From the NCBI GenBank assembly GCA_003241215.1, contig QFOL01000009.1, forward strand, positions 1 through 39,370: DNA of 39,370 bases. Direction: 5' to 3'. Source of the DNA: Agrobacterium fabrum (GTDB lineage: Bacteria > Pseudomonadota > Alphaproteobacteria > Rhizobiales > Rhizobiaceae). This document shows positions 25,227-33,229 of the stretch, piece after piece. The stretch's first letter is position 1; every line of letters begins with the position of its first letter. The notes beneath the pieces were generated by a model that saw only the letters and a program-made list of their open reading frames with translations, was not told the DNA's origin and ran no database searches. Position numbers and translations under genes: made by a program.

Positions 25227-26171
25227 TTATTGCCGGCGCAGATCGTCGTCCAGCGACGCGAGCAGCCCGGATTCGCTGACGCCTTCGACAAGCCCGAGGC
25301 GCCCCATCAGGATTTCCAGCGTGATGGCATGATTGCGCACCGAGCGAAAGGACACATTTTCCGCTCCCACCTGCGCCGCATCGATATTGGCCGCAAGGCT
25401 GGATATCTGTGCCTTCAGAAGTTCGATGGCGAGAAATGTTTCGCCTATGACCGGTCGCGCCGTGCCGTCATCGGCCAGCCTGTCGATCAGCAGGCCCGAA
25501 AGCTCACGCTGTTTTTGCCCCAGAGCCACCGCGGCTTTCAAAAGGGTGGAAACGGAAGCGGCCAGATTTCCCGCGCCCCGGGCAAGGAACACCACCTGAT
25601 CGGCCCGCAGCAGGCCTTCCCATGAGGCATTCGGGCGGTTGCGCAGAACGACAAGCAGGGGCTGCCCGGCCGTGTTGACGGCGGGCACGATGATCCAGTC
25701 CGCATCGACCTTGACCGATCCCGCAATGCCGTCGGGAAGCCGCAGGGCGTAGTCATCTTCCGTCACCACTGCCGCATGATCCAGATCGGCGTCGGAGGAC
25801 GCCAGAGCGAAGGTCTCGCCCAGATCGAGCCGCGCGAAGAGCGCCTTGCGCTGATCTTCGCTACCCGCATTCCGGATGAATTCAAGGGCAGTGAAATGAT
25901 CGGCGAGATCATGCGCCGCTCCGGCATCGGCTGCGGCAATGATCGAAAGCGCCTGCGAAAGAACGTCATTGGTAATGTCGGCCCCGCCAAGTTCCGTTGG
26001 AACGGAGAGAGCAAGCAGGCCGGAACGGGCGATCCGCCCATGGATTTGCGCCGGGCTTTCAACGGCACAATGTGCGGCGATCGCGCGGGCAACGGTCAGC
26101 ACATCGACATCCGCGCCGAGGCGTGGAGGAACGAAACGAAGTCTTTCGCCGAGAGGCGTGACGGATCCCAT
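25227..26171 (-). CDS. Short acyl-CoA-dehydrogenase-fold protein (SfnB/DszC superfamily)
   Basis: 314 residues, about 80 shorter than usual for this fold. The N-terminal helical domain is recognisable (IARSGLLALSVPTELGGADITND, about 45-67, and AAHDLADHFTALEFI), as is a small beta segment with DADWIIVPA. The C-terminal helical part ends in EILMGRLGLVEGVSESG and lacks the normal family end. The start at 26171 has GGGAG upstream. In sulfur-scavenging operons, proteins of this fold act as FMNH2-dependent S-oxygenases (DszC, MsuC, SfnB type) rather than acyl-CoA dehydrogenases. It lies 49 nt after the flavin reductase, so a reduced-flavin partner is at hand. Reduced length makes activity uncertain. 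Confidence 0.7.
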   Translation of the reverse strand: MGSVTPLGERLRFVPPRLGADVDVLTVARAIAAHCAVESPAQIHGRIARSGLLALSVPTELGGADITNDVLSQALSIIAAADAGAAHDLADHFTALEFIRNAGSEDQRKALFARLDLGETFALASSDADLDHAAVVTEDDYALRLPDGIAGSVKVDADWIIVPAVNTAGQPLLVVLRNRPNASWEGLLRADQVVFLARGAGNLAASVSTLLKAAVALGQKQRELSGLLIDRLADDGTARPVIGETFLAIELLKAQISSLAANIDAAQVGAENVSFRSVRNHAITLEILMGRLGLVEGVSESGLLASLDDDLRRQ

Positions 26172-26220
26172 GCTCAACTCCCTCAAAGAATGACAAGGTG
26201 AAAGCGCCGGAACAGCCGGC

Positions 26221-26766
26221 TCAGTCCAGAGAATGATAACGCCCGTTCTGATAAAGCAGCGAATGGCCGGAACCGATGCGGATCGCCTCCACCTTGCCGA
26301 TGACGATGACATGGCTGTGGCGTTCGATCGCCTCTTCAATGGTGCAATCGATCGCGGCAACCGCATCTTCAAGGATAGGCGCACCGCTCGCCAGGCGGGT
26401 CCATTCCGCGCCGCGATACCGGTCTGCGCCCTTTAGCCCGCCAATGCCGGCAAACTGGTTGGCGACGAACTGATGGTTCGCGCCGATGATGTTGACGGCG
26501 AGATGGCCGAAACGCTGCACCACCGGCCATGTGGACGAGGATCGGTTGAGCGCCACCAGGATTCTCGGCGGATCGACCGACAGGGCCGTGGCCGAGGTCA
26601 CGGTCGCACCCGTTCGCTCATCCCCCTCGCCCGCGGTAATCACACTGACGCCGCCGCCCAGGGTTCTCAGCGCCGCCTTGAGGCTGTCGGCATCCGCCGC
26701 CCTGCCGGCGACCGGGTCGCGGAGATTGATGAATTGTTGGTCCTTGGCCGCATATTGCAATGTCAT
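26221..26766 (-). CDS. Flavin reductase (NAD(P)H:FMN, HpaC/SsuE-like partner)
   Basis: 181-residue flavin-reductase-like domain protein. Family segments include LRTLGGGVSVITAG, GATVTSATALSVDPPRILVALN, FAVNI-like LAVNIIGANHQFVANQFAG and the closing HSLLYQNGRYHSL. The start at 26766 has AGGAG 7 nt upstream. It would reduce FMN with NAD(P)H and pass FMNH2 to the two-component monooxygenases. It is encoded 155 nt after the SsuD-like gene and directly before the acyl-CoA-dehydrogenase-fold protein; at least five flavin monooxygenases in this window need such a partner. The gap upstream carries the AT-rich motif at 26837-26862, so it may also have its own promoter. Confidence 0.87.
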   Translation of the reverse strand: MTLQYAAKDQQFINLRDPVAGRAADADSLKAALRTLGGGVSVITAGEGDERTGATVTSATALSVDPPRILVALNRSSSTWPVVQRFGHLAVNIIGANHQFVANQFAGIGGLKGADRYRGAEWTRLASGAPILEDAVAAIDCTIEEAIERHSHVIVIGKVEAIRIGSGHSLLYQNGRYHSLD

Positions 26767-26836
26767 CGGGTGGCTCCTGAAAACAACTGAATTGTTCAAT
26801 AGCTAGCAGCGGCGGCGGGCACTGAAATAGACATCG

Positions 26837-26862
26837 TTTTCCATAATCGTAATATTCTATAG
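26837..26862 (-). promoter_or_regulatory. AT-rich shared motif upstream of flavin reductase
   Basis: TTTTCCATAA, six bases, TATTCTATA: the same 10 + 6 + 9 layout as at 28517-28541 (21 of 25 positions equal). It is followed by GAAATAATG, so TTCTATAGAA is a small palindrome. It lies about 70-95 nt before the flavin reductase start. Confidence 0.5.
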
Positions 26863-26921
26863 AAATAATGTTTTATATGCCGTTTTCCCGTTTCATCCCG
26901 CCGCTAGCGTCGATGAAAGCA

Positions 26922-28091
26922 TCAGGATCCGGAGACCAGCTTGACATTGCCGCCATGACCGCCGCCGCCAAAAGCCTGTCTCGCGCCGAACGAAGAGCGG
27001 ATCTGATTGCGCGGCCCGCCAAGCCCGATTTCCGGAAACAGCAGCTCGGAAATCCGATAGGCTTCCTCCAGATGCGGATAACCGGAGGCGATGACGGTAT
27101 CGACGCCCAGCGCCTGATATTCCCTGAGCCGCGCCGCAACCGTCTTCGGCGAACCGACCAGCGCCGTGCCGGCGCCGGAGCGGACCAGCCCTATACCCGC
27201 CCACAAATTGGGAGAGACTTCCAGCCTGTCACGCCGGCCATTATGCAGGGCCTGCATTCTTGCCTGCCCGACGGAGTCGGAGGACTTGGAGAAGGCTTCC
27301 TGGGCGGAGGCAATGGTCTCATCGGAAAGCTTCGAAATCAGTTTCTCCGCATCGGTCCAGGCTTCCTCGTCGGTTTCACGAACGATGAAATGCAGACGGA
27401 TGCCAAAGCTAACCTCCCGCCCTCGCTTGGCCGCAGCGGCGCGTACCTTGGCGATTTTTTCCGCCACCTGCGCCGGCGGTTCGCCCCAGGTCAGGTATTT
27501 GTCGGTTATACCGGCCGAAAACTCGATGCCGGCATCGGAAGAGCCGCCGAAATAAAGCGGCGGCTGCGGTTCCTGCACCGGCGGCAGGCCCAGCCTTGCG
27601 TCCTGCGCCTTGATATATTTACCGTCGAGGTTTGCCCTGCCGGTTTCGATCAGCGAATTGAACACCTGGAAGAATTCATCGGCGTGATCGTAACGCTCGT
27701 CATGCGGCAGGAAAATACCGTCACCGGCCAATTCCTGCGCACTGCCGCCGACCACGATGTTGAGAAGCAGACGGCCATGGGAAACGCGATCGAGCGTGGA
27801 AGCAAGCCGCGCATAATAAGCCGGCGAAGCAACACCCGGGCGTATGGCGACGAGGAATTTCAGCTTTTCGGTATAGGCGGCGAGATTGGCCGCAAGGATG
27901 AAGGATTCTTCGCAGGCGACACCGGTGGGAATGAGCACACCCGAATAACCCAGCCGATCCGCCGCCTGGGCTATTTCCCGAAAATATCCGGGATCGGCGG
28001 GACGCGAAAGATCGTCGGAGCCAAGATAGCTGCCATCGCCGGAGGTCGGTATGAACCATAGAAAATCGAGTGGTCTATCGGATGTGCTCAT
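26922..28091 (-). CDS. ssuD: FMNH2-dependent alkanesulfonate monooxygenase (SsuD-like)
   Basis: 389-residue LLM-class enzyme closely following SsuD. It begins [12 protein letters not shown] and keeps [10 protein letters not shown], where Cys60 corresponds to the active-site cysteine of the IPTGxxCED loop of E. coli SsuD. Also present are [48 protein letters not shown], and [12 protein letters not shown]. SsuD releases sulfite from C2 and longer alkanesulfonates with FMNH2 and O2. The start at 28091 has AAGGAG upstream. Downstream on the same strand lie the flavin reductase and the short acyl-CoA-dehydrogenase-fold protein. No SsuABC transporter is encoded next to it, so uptake must come from elsewhere. 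Confidence 0.9.
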   Translation of the reverse strand: MSTSDRPLDFLWFIPTSGDGSYLGSDDLSRPADPGYFREIAQAADRLGYSGVLIPTGVACEESFILAANLAAYTEKLKFLVAIRPGVASPAYYARLASTLDRVSHGRLLLNIVVGGSAQELAGDGIFLPHDERYDHADEFFQVFNSLIETGRANLDGKYIKAQDARLGLPPVQEPQPPLYFGGSSDAGIEFSAGITDKYLTWGEPPAQVAEKIAKVRAAAAKRGREVSFGIRLHFIVRETDEEAWTDAEKLISKLSDETIASAQEAFSKSSDSVGQARMQALHNGRRDRLEVSPNLWAGIGLVRSGAGTALVGSPKTVAARLREYQALGVDTVIASGYPHLEEAYRISELLFPEIGLGGPRNQIRSSFGARQAFGGGGHGGNVKLVSGS

Positions 28092-28233
28092 CGGCAGCTC
28101 CTTTGCAATCCGCCCCTCGGGCGATCCGGCTTGATGATAAAAGCGTAGCCAAATCCCCGGCGCGTTTAAGAAATTTTGTTCCAATTTCCATCCACCGCGG
28201 GGAGTTTCTCTCCCACAGGAACGGAGCTGCGAA

Positions 28234-28260
28234 GGGAAAAGACGCCTTCGCGAACGGCGG
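28234..28260 (-). terminator. Terminator-like hairpin after the small ORF
   Basis: CGCC (28243-28246) pairs with GGCG (28256-28259), with TTCGCGAA inside the loop; on the minus strand the structure is followed by TCTTTTCC. It begins directly after the small ORF stop, which would suit an attenuator upstream of ssuD. The stem is short, so termination may be partial. Confidence 0.35.
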
Positions 28261-28458
28261 TTAGAAAACCGGATAAAGACCGAGCATCGCAAAATTCATT
28301 TCGCAGATCTCTTCCCGTTCGAGTTCGAGGTCACTTTTCTCCTGCCGGATACGCCCGGAATGATCCAGCGGGTGAAGACCGGGCTGTTCTTCCGCACGGG
28401 GCTGACGCCGGGTCAGGCCGAACAGATCGAAAGTAAACGCATGAAGTCCCTGCGGCAT
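28261..28458 (-). CDS. Small protein of 65 residues, possible leader of the ssuD operon
   Basis: No family recognised. It starts [15 protein letters not shown] and ends [16 protein letters not shown]. Support for translation: an excellent AAAGGAGG about 5 nt before the ATG, normal high-GC codon use, same strand as ssuD, and an AT-rich promoter-like motif about 60 nt upstream. The middle is charged and it has no membrane segment. Cys52, Met54 and Met58 lie close to the stop, which is followed at once by a hairpin with a T-run and then 140 nt of further dyads before ssuD. This could be a ribosome-sensing leader for cysteine or methionine supply, or simply a small cytoplasmic protein. Confidence 0.5.
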   Translation of the reverse strand: MPQGLHAFTFDLFGLTRRQPRAEEQPGLHPLDHSGRIRQEKSDLELEREEICEMNFAMLGLYPVF

Positions 28459-28513
28459 GTGCGCCTCCTTTGCTCAACGTCCCTTATCCTCCGGCGACCG
28501 TTCAAAATCGTCA

Positions 28514-28542
28514 ATATTTTCCATAAAATTAGTATTCTATAA
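28514..28542 (-). promoter_or_regulatory. AT-rich shared motif upstream of small ORF/ssuD
   Basis: ATATTTTCCATAA, then AATTAG, then TATTCTATAA. The segment TTCCATAAAATTAGT (15 nt) recurs exactly at 37307-37321, and the first half recurs at 26837. It lies about 55-85 nt before the small ORF start, in the right place for a promoter or operator of the ssuD operon. Confidence 0.5.
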
Positions 28543-28667
28543 TTGATGCATCACCGGCAAATGTGGACCAAGGTTGCGGCAGCGGGAAAAATTCCGTTCC
28601 GCGAGGCCAGAAAGAGCATGATCGCGCAGGCACTGGCCCGCTGACTGAGAATTTCGAAGACTGACCT

Positions 28668-29849
28668 TCACGGCCAGGCGAAGCGACGCTTGAAAAAGAG
28701 CCCCACAAAGGCGCCTAAACCACAAAAAATCAGGAATACCCAGCCAGACAACGCACCCGCATGGATGCCCGAAAGCAGCACGCCAATGGTGCAGCCAAGC
28801 GCCGTCATACTGCCCCAGCCCATCAATACGCCACCGGCAAAACGTGTCGCCAGACCGCCGGCGGAAGGCCAGGATGGCTGGAATTTTCCGGCCGAAAGAG
28901 CGGAGGCGAAGCTTGCGACAATCAATCCACCGACGAAGATACCGTTTGGCGACAGGATCGTCGTTTTAACCGCACTGATGCATCCCCTGACGGTATCGAG
29001 TCCCGCAAGCGTTCCCGGCACCCAGCCCGCAGATGCTCCTGCCGTTCTGACGATACTGCCAAGTTCGGCCGTGACGCCAAGAGGCGTCACACGGAAATAG
29101 GAAAAGGCGCTGATGGCCGCAACAAGCACCCCGGTTACGACGGGCGGCCAGCGTTCCACGAAAACGCTTCGAAGCGCCTGATGCAACCGGTTTGCCGGGA
29201 TGGTGGACGAAGGAGCGGGAGCTGTCTTGTCGAAAAAGAGAACGACGAAGATCAGGGCGGCCAACAGAATGCAGGCAATCAGCAGCGCTGGACCGTATCC
29301 CAGATGGTGCGGCAGCCAGACCGGAAGGTCGTCGAAAATGCTGAGCGTATAGAGAAAATTCCAGCTGAGAAACGCCAGCAAAAAACCGAAGCCGGCACCG
29401 GTTATGGCGAGCACCGACCCGAAAGCCCCCTCGCCCAACCGATAGAAATGTCCCGACAGGCAGGAGCCCGAGAGGGCAGCACCGACGCCGAAGACAGTCG
29501 ACGCCGCCGCCAGAATCCAGCCGACGGGGCCAATATGCGCATTGGGCGGCAGGCGGCCGGGTTGCGGAACCGGCATCCAGGCCATCACGACGATCTGATA
29601 AAACACCACGCCCGCCAGAAGCGCGACGAGAATTGAAACAACACCGTCAGAGCGTCTGCTGTCGATGAAATCACGGAAATTGCACAGGAAGCAGAAGCGC
29701 CCGCGTTGCATCACAATACCGAAAGCGGCGCCGGCAAGAAGCGAGAACCCAAGCTGCCGGCCATTTTCAAGCGTCTCCAGCGAATAGGCCACGACAGCCA
29801 GCGCAGATAAAATGGCGAGTGCCGCAAGACGGAGAATGGTCGGGCGCAT
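28668..29849 (-). CDS. YeeE/YedE (TsuA)-family thiosulfate transporter
   Basis: About 393 residues with roughly nine or more membrane segments and the internal repeat typical of YeeE. The conserved cysteine loops that relay thiosulfate in TsuA are visible: GRFCFLCNFRDF, SGSCLSGHFYRLGEG and LGCTIGVLLSGI. It would move thiosulfate across the inner membrane. The ATG at 29849 (MRPTILRLA) is preferred; an earlier ATG at 29891 lies inside the loop of a perfect hairpin and has no ribosome site. The gene follows a periplasmic sulfurtransferase in the same direction, forming a thiosulfate-use pair in which the transporter feeds cytoplasmic cysteine synthesis. Confidence 0.85.
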   Translation of the reverse strand: MRPTILRLAALAILSALAVVAYSLETLENGRQLGFSLLAGAAFGIVMQRGRFCFLCNFRDFIDSRRSDGVVSILVALLAGVVFYQIVVMAWMPVPQPGRLPPNAHIGPVGWILAAASTVFGVGAALSGSCLSGHFYRLGEGAFGSVLAITGAGFGFLLAFLSWNFLYTLSIFDDLPVWLPHHLGYGPALLIACILLAALIFVVLFFDKTAPAPSSTIPANRLHQALRSVFVERWPPVVTGVLVAAISAFSYFRVTPLGVTAELGSIVRTAGASAGWVPGTLAGLDTVRGCISAVKTTILSPNGIFVGGLIVASFASALSAGKFQPSWPSAGGLATRFAGGVLMGWGSMTALGCTIGVLLSGIHAGALSGWVFLIFCGLGAFVGLFFKRRFAWP

Positions 29850-29879
29850 GAAATACCGGAAATGTCGGAAGAACAAATG

Positions 29880-29905
29880 CCGGTGCGCCATGTTCAGCGC
29901 ACCGG
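29880..29905 (-). other. Perfect hairpin between sulfurtransferase and YeeE genes
   Basis: CCGGTGCGC and GCGCACCGG form a 9-bp stem with an 8-nt loop, 26 nt after the sulfurtransferase stop. No T-run follows. It may stabilise the upstream message or reduce read-through, and argues against the ATG at 29891, which lies in its loop, as the YeeE start. Confidence 0.5.
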
Positions 29906-29930
29906 CCTGAAGAATGAAGGCGTCCAGGGC

Positions 29931-30860
29931 TTATTTGCCGGTCCACACCGTGCCGGTCGGGTTGCTGATCGGCACGCCGACCGCATTTCCGTATTCTGTC
30001 CAGGAACCATCATAATTGCGGACGTCGTAGCCAAGTATCTTCTTCAGCGCGAACCACGTATGGCTGGAGCGCTCACCGATGCGGCAATAGGTGATGACGG
30101 GCGCCGAACCGTCGATGCCCTTTTCGGCATAGATTGCCTTGATCTCATCCGCCGATTTGAAGGTTCCGTCCTTGTTGACGATGGTGCCCCAGGGAACATT
30201 GACAGCGCCGGGAATGTGGCCTGCCCGCACCGACAGCTCCTTGACGCCATCCGGGGCGAAAATCTTGCCCGAATATTCATCCGCCGAACGGATATCCACC
30301 AGCTTGATGTTGTGCTTGCCCTCAGCAACGGCAACCACATCCACGAACCGCGCGCGGACCGATGTGTCGGGCTCACCGAGCTTCAGCGTCGTTTCGGCCG
30401 CTGCCGGCGCGGAAGTATCGAGAGGCAGGCCCTGTGCTTCCCAAAGCTTGCGGCCTCCATCGAGAAGCTTTACCCGGTCGCCAAGACCGTAGGTTTCGAA
30501 AATCCACGCACCCCAGGCGGCAAACCAGTTGTTGTTGTCGCCATATAAAACGATCGTCGTATCGTCGCCGACACCGGCCTTTTGCAGCAGGGACTGGAAA
30601 CTCTCACGGGCGGCAATGTCCCGGCGCTCCTTGTCAACGAGATCCGTGTGCCAGTTGAGGTTCACCGCGCCGGGAATATGCCCGCGCTCATAGACGCCGG
30701 TGTCGACACTGACCTCAAAGACCCGCACCTTCGGATTGTCGAGATTCTCCTTCAGCCAGTCGGCCTTAACCAGCGCTTCCGAAGCCCCGGCCGCGGCCAA
30801 TGACACTGTCGACAGCAACAATCCGCTAAGAGCCGACACGGCAAACTTGATCCTGGACAT
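29931..30860 (-). CDS. Periplasmic thiosulfate sulfurtransferase (two rhodanese domains)
   Basis: 309 residues with a clear signal peptide (about 1-26, ending AAAGASEA). Domain 1 (about 28-148) contains YERGHIPGAVNLNW but has VLYGDNNNW where an active cysteine loop would be, so it is inactive as usual. Domain 2 (about 165-305) carries the catalytic loop TYCRIGERSSHTW with Cys259. The family moves sulfane sulfur from thiosulfate to an acceptor. Export, plus the YeeE transporter next door, suggests capture or conversion of thiosulfate in the periplasm. An AT-rich motif lies 70-100 nt upstream. Confidence 0.9.
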   Translation of the reverse strand: MSRIKFAVSALSGLLLSTVSLAAAGASEALVKADWLKENLDNPKVRVFEVSVDTGVYERGHIPGAVNLNWHTDLVDKERRDIAARESFQSLLQKAGVGDDTTIVLYGDNNNWFAAWGAWIFETYGLGDRVKLLDGGRKLWEAQGLPLDTSAPAAAETTLKLGEPDTSVRARFVDVVAVAEGKHNIKLVDIRSADEYSGKIFAPDGVKELSVRAGHIPGAVNVPWGTIVNKDGTFKSADEIKAIYAEKGIDGSAPVITYCRIGERSSHTWFALKKILGYDVRNYDGSWTEYGNAVGVPISNPTGTVWTGK

Positions 30861-30927
30861 TTCCCTACCCCTTCCTGATTTGATGACCGATGAAAGGTGA
30901 CAACAAAACCATCAGGAGCGAAGGAAC

Positions 30928-30963
30928 GGTTTTTCATATTTTCTGTAGAAAATAAATGTAGCC
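30928..30963 (-). promoter_or_regulatory. AT-rich motif upstream of sulfurtransferase
   Basis: GGTTTTTCATATTTTCTG followed by TAGAAAATAAATG. TTTTCTGTAGAAAA is a near-perfect palindrome like TTCTATAGAA at 26855-26864, and GAAAATATG on the minus strand is shared with 31840 and 31908. It lies about 70-100 nt before the start. Confidence 0.4.
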
Positions 30964-31091
30964 ACCAAAAAACAATCAAAAGGTGAGATTCGAAATTTAT
31001 TGCAGATTAAATGGCCATAAAGCTCTCAAAGGTTGTGAACGGAGAAAAACAGAAAACCCGTCTGAAGCAGGTTCATTCATCAGCTACAAAA

Positions 31092-31715
31092 CTAAAGAGT
31101 GCCGGCATCCCCGAGAAGATGTGCGCCCTGAACCGGGGGCAATCCCCGCATTCCCGAGCGGCCGGGAGCCAATTCGGAGCCCGTGGCCGCTTTCAGGCGC
31201 ATCAGAAGCGCGTATCCCTCCGGCCACCGCCCGAAACCGGCGGCGATATTGATATGCCCGGTTGCGCCGAGGTTGACGAGATCGCTTCCCCAGCTGGCGG
31301 CAGTTTGCTCCAGCTCTTCCGGGCTCATATAGGGATCGTTTGTGCTACCCACCACAAGGCTGGGAAAAGCGAGCGTTTGCCGCGGAAAAGCGCCGAACCT
31401 GACGATACAGGGATGCATCGCCTCCACCCGATCGAGATGGGCGGGCGCGACCAGGAGCGCACCCTTGATTTTGGCGGACGAAGCGCGTGACGCCATATTC
31501 GCCACGAGCAGGCAACCGAGACTGTGGGCGACAATATAGGCGCTTTCAACTGTGACCAGCGCGGCCTCAAGACGGTCAACCCAGTCTTCGAGAACCGGAC
31601 ATTGCCAATTGTCCTGATCGACCAGCCGAGCCCCGGGATCATCCAGCAACCAGTGCCGTTGCCAATGCCCTTCATCCGAACCGTTCAGACCGGGGACAAT
31701 CAAGGTGGTACACAT
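31092..31715 (-). CDS. Alpha/beta hydrolase, RBBP9/YdeN family
   Basis: 207-residue serine hydrolase-like protein. The start at 31715 has GGAG 5 nt upstream and gives MCTTLIVPGLNGSDEGHWQ, the family opening. The nucleophile elbow is AHSLGC (Ser65), and late elements are GSTNDPYM and GATGHINIAAGFGRWPEG with the likely catalytic His. Members are small esterase-like proteins of poorly known substrate. It stands alone between the sulfurtransferase and the divergent monooxygenase operon, 231 nt upstream of the former. A link to sulfur metabolism is only positional. Confidence 0.82.
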   Translation of the reverse strand: MCTTLIVPGLNGSDEGHWQRHWLLDDPGARLVDQDNWQCPVLEDWVDRLEAALVTVESAYIVAHSLGCLLVANMASRASSAKIKGALLVAPAHLDRVEAMHPCIVRFGAFPRQTLAFPSLVVGSTNDPYMSPEELEQTAASWGSDLVNLGATGHINIAAGFGRWPEGYALLMRLKAATGSELAPGRSGMRGLPPVQGAHLLGDAGTL

Positions 31716-32101
31716 GCCTACTCCGTGGTTTGCGGCGATGTGTATCAAGAATGGAGAACATAGCGATTCCCGTCGACTATTACCTTGCTCACCTTTTCAA
31801 CCGCCGAGGAAAATAGATCCATGTGACGGCAAGGGAGCGGAAAATATGTCCCCCGCAGCACCAGGGAGGCTAAAAAAACCGGAATCTTTTATCCAAATCT
31901 TTTACATGGAAAATATGTGCAATATTGGTGATACGGGCAAAAAGCTTTTCCTCCGCAACAGGCCAAAAGAAACGTCGCTGCTTGGCCGCGTCGCTGCGGC
32001 TTTGCCATTCTCCTGCCATCGGAGGTTTTACCTCCCAACCCCGGATATTGCAGCGGCGGGCCGTTCCCCCTCGCGATAAACCGGCAGTTCAGGCGGTGAA
32101 T
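31716..32101. promoter_or_regulatory. Divergent region between hydrolase and SsuD-like gene
   Basis: 386 nt without a convincing gene. It contains ATGGAAAATAT at 31906-31916, identical to the reverse complement of 28514-28524, and two copies of GGAAAATATGT (31840 and 31908). These support a shared operator for the monooxygenase gene at 32102. The stretch between 31970 and 32095 is GC-rich with no clear ribosome site until the GTG. Confidence 0.45.
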
Positions 32102-33172
32102 GTGAGCAGCACGAGCGAATTTCTCTGGTACATCCCCAATGACGTCAAACCCGGTCATCGCGGCGATGCCGTCAGCGACGACCATAACAGTCTCGAAAGA
32201 TTGACCAGCCACGCAAAGGCGCTGGAAAATCACGGCTGGAAAGGCGCCTTGATCGGCACGGGCTGGGGGCGGCCTGATACATTCACGGTGGCGACGGCGC
32301 TTGCGGCGCGCACCACCACCTTCGAGCCACTGATCGCCATCCGCCCCGGTTACTGGAAACCAGCCAACCTTGCCTCGGCCGCCGCCACGCTCGACCAGCT
32401 TTCCGGCGGCCGGGTGCGAATCAACATCGTTTCCGGCAGGGACGAGCTTGCCGCCTATGGCGATGAAGAGGGCGATCAGGCAAAGCGTTATGCGCGCACC
32501 AAGGAGTTCATGCGGCTGGTAAGGCGGCTCTGGACGGAAGAAAATGTCACCTTCGACGGAGATCATTTCCGGGTGAAGAATTCCACCGTCCTGCCGCGTA
32601 TCGCCGCACGCGACGGCCGGCCACATCCGAGGCTCTATTTCGGCGGCGCTTCGGAAGCGGCCGAGCAGGTCGCGGCAACGGAGGCCGATGTGCAACTGTG
32701 CTGGGGCGAGCCGCTTGCCGGCGTGGGCGAACGGATAGAAAGGCTCAGGCATTTCAGTGAAACGCTTGGCCGCGACCTGCCGCCGCTGCAATTCGGCCTG
32801 CGGATCACCACCCTGGTGCGTGAAACGACGGCCGAGGCGTGGCGCGACGCTGAAGCGAAGGTTGCCGAAATGGCTGCAAATAATGGTCTGCGCTGGAACG
32901 ACCATCTGCAGGGTGTGGCGGTCGGTCAGCGGCGGCTGCTGGATTTACACCGCCAGAGCGATGTTCTGGACGACAATCTTTACACCGCGCCGGGCAAATT
33001 CGGCGGCGGCGGTGCGGCAACGACATGGCTGGTGGGTTCGGCGGAGGATGTCGCCGCGTCGCTCAACAAATACCGCGCGCTTGGCGTCACCCATTTCGTG
33101 CTTTCCGACACCCCCTATCTGAAGGAGATAGAACGGCAGGGTAACAGGCTGTTGCCGCTGTTGCGGGGTTGA
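32102..33172 (+). CDS. LLM-class flavin monooxygenase, SsuD-like (second copy)
   Basis: 356 residues from a GTG start chosen because the protein then opens SSTSEFLWYIPND like SsuD relatives; an upstream GTG two codons earlier is possible and the ribosome site is weak. Seen are AIRPGYWKPANLASAAATLDQL, GGRVRINIVSG, LYFGGASEAAEQ and FGLRITTLVRETTAEAW. The IPTGxxCED loop of true SsuD is replaced by GTGWGRPDTF, so the active-site cysteine is missing and the substrate probably differs (another sulfonate or sulfone). It needs FMNH2 from a separate reductase. It stands alone on the plus strand with its own terminator. Confidence 0.83.
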   Translation: MSSTSEFLWYIPNDVKPGHRGDAVSDDHNSLERLTSHAKALENHGWKGALIGTGWGRPDTFTVATALAARTTTFEPLIAIRPGYWKPANLASAAATLDQLSGGRVRINIVSGRDELAAYGDEEGDQAKRYARTKEFMRLVRRLWTEENVTFDGDHFRVKNSTVLPRIAARDGRPHPRLYFGGASEAAEQVAATEADVQLCWGEPLAGVGERIERLRHFSETLGRDLPPLQFGLRITTLVRETTAEAWRDAEAKVAEMAANNGLRWNDHLQGVAVGQRRLLDLHRQSDVLDDNLYTAPGKFGGGGAATTWLVGSAEDVAASLNKYRALGVTHFVLSDTPYLKEIERQGNRLLPLLRG

Positions 33173-33183
33173 TACGGAGACGG

Positions 33184-33223
33184 CGCCGGGCGATCTTGCA
33201 GAGGCAAGGCCGCCCGGCGTTTT
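33184..33223 (+). terminator. Strong rho-independent terminator after the SsuD-like gene
   Basis: CGCCGGGCG pairs with CGCCCGGCG and an inner TCTTGC/GCAAGG extension closes the loop; TTTT follows. It starts 12 nt after the stop at 33172 and separates this gene from the converging Dsz-like operon. Confidence 0.85.
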
Positions 33224-33229
33224 AATCGA

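Noticed and set aside
28668..29891. YeeE start at the ATG at 29891
   Set aside because: That ATG lies in the loop of a perfect hairpin and has no ribosome site; the ATG at 29849 gives a normal first membrane segment, although this is not certain.
31925..32101. Upstream extension of the SsuD-like protein starting at an ATG at 31925
   Set aside because: The extra residues do not resemble any LLM enzyme and contain the AT-rich motif region; the GTG at 32102 restores the normal family start.
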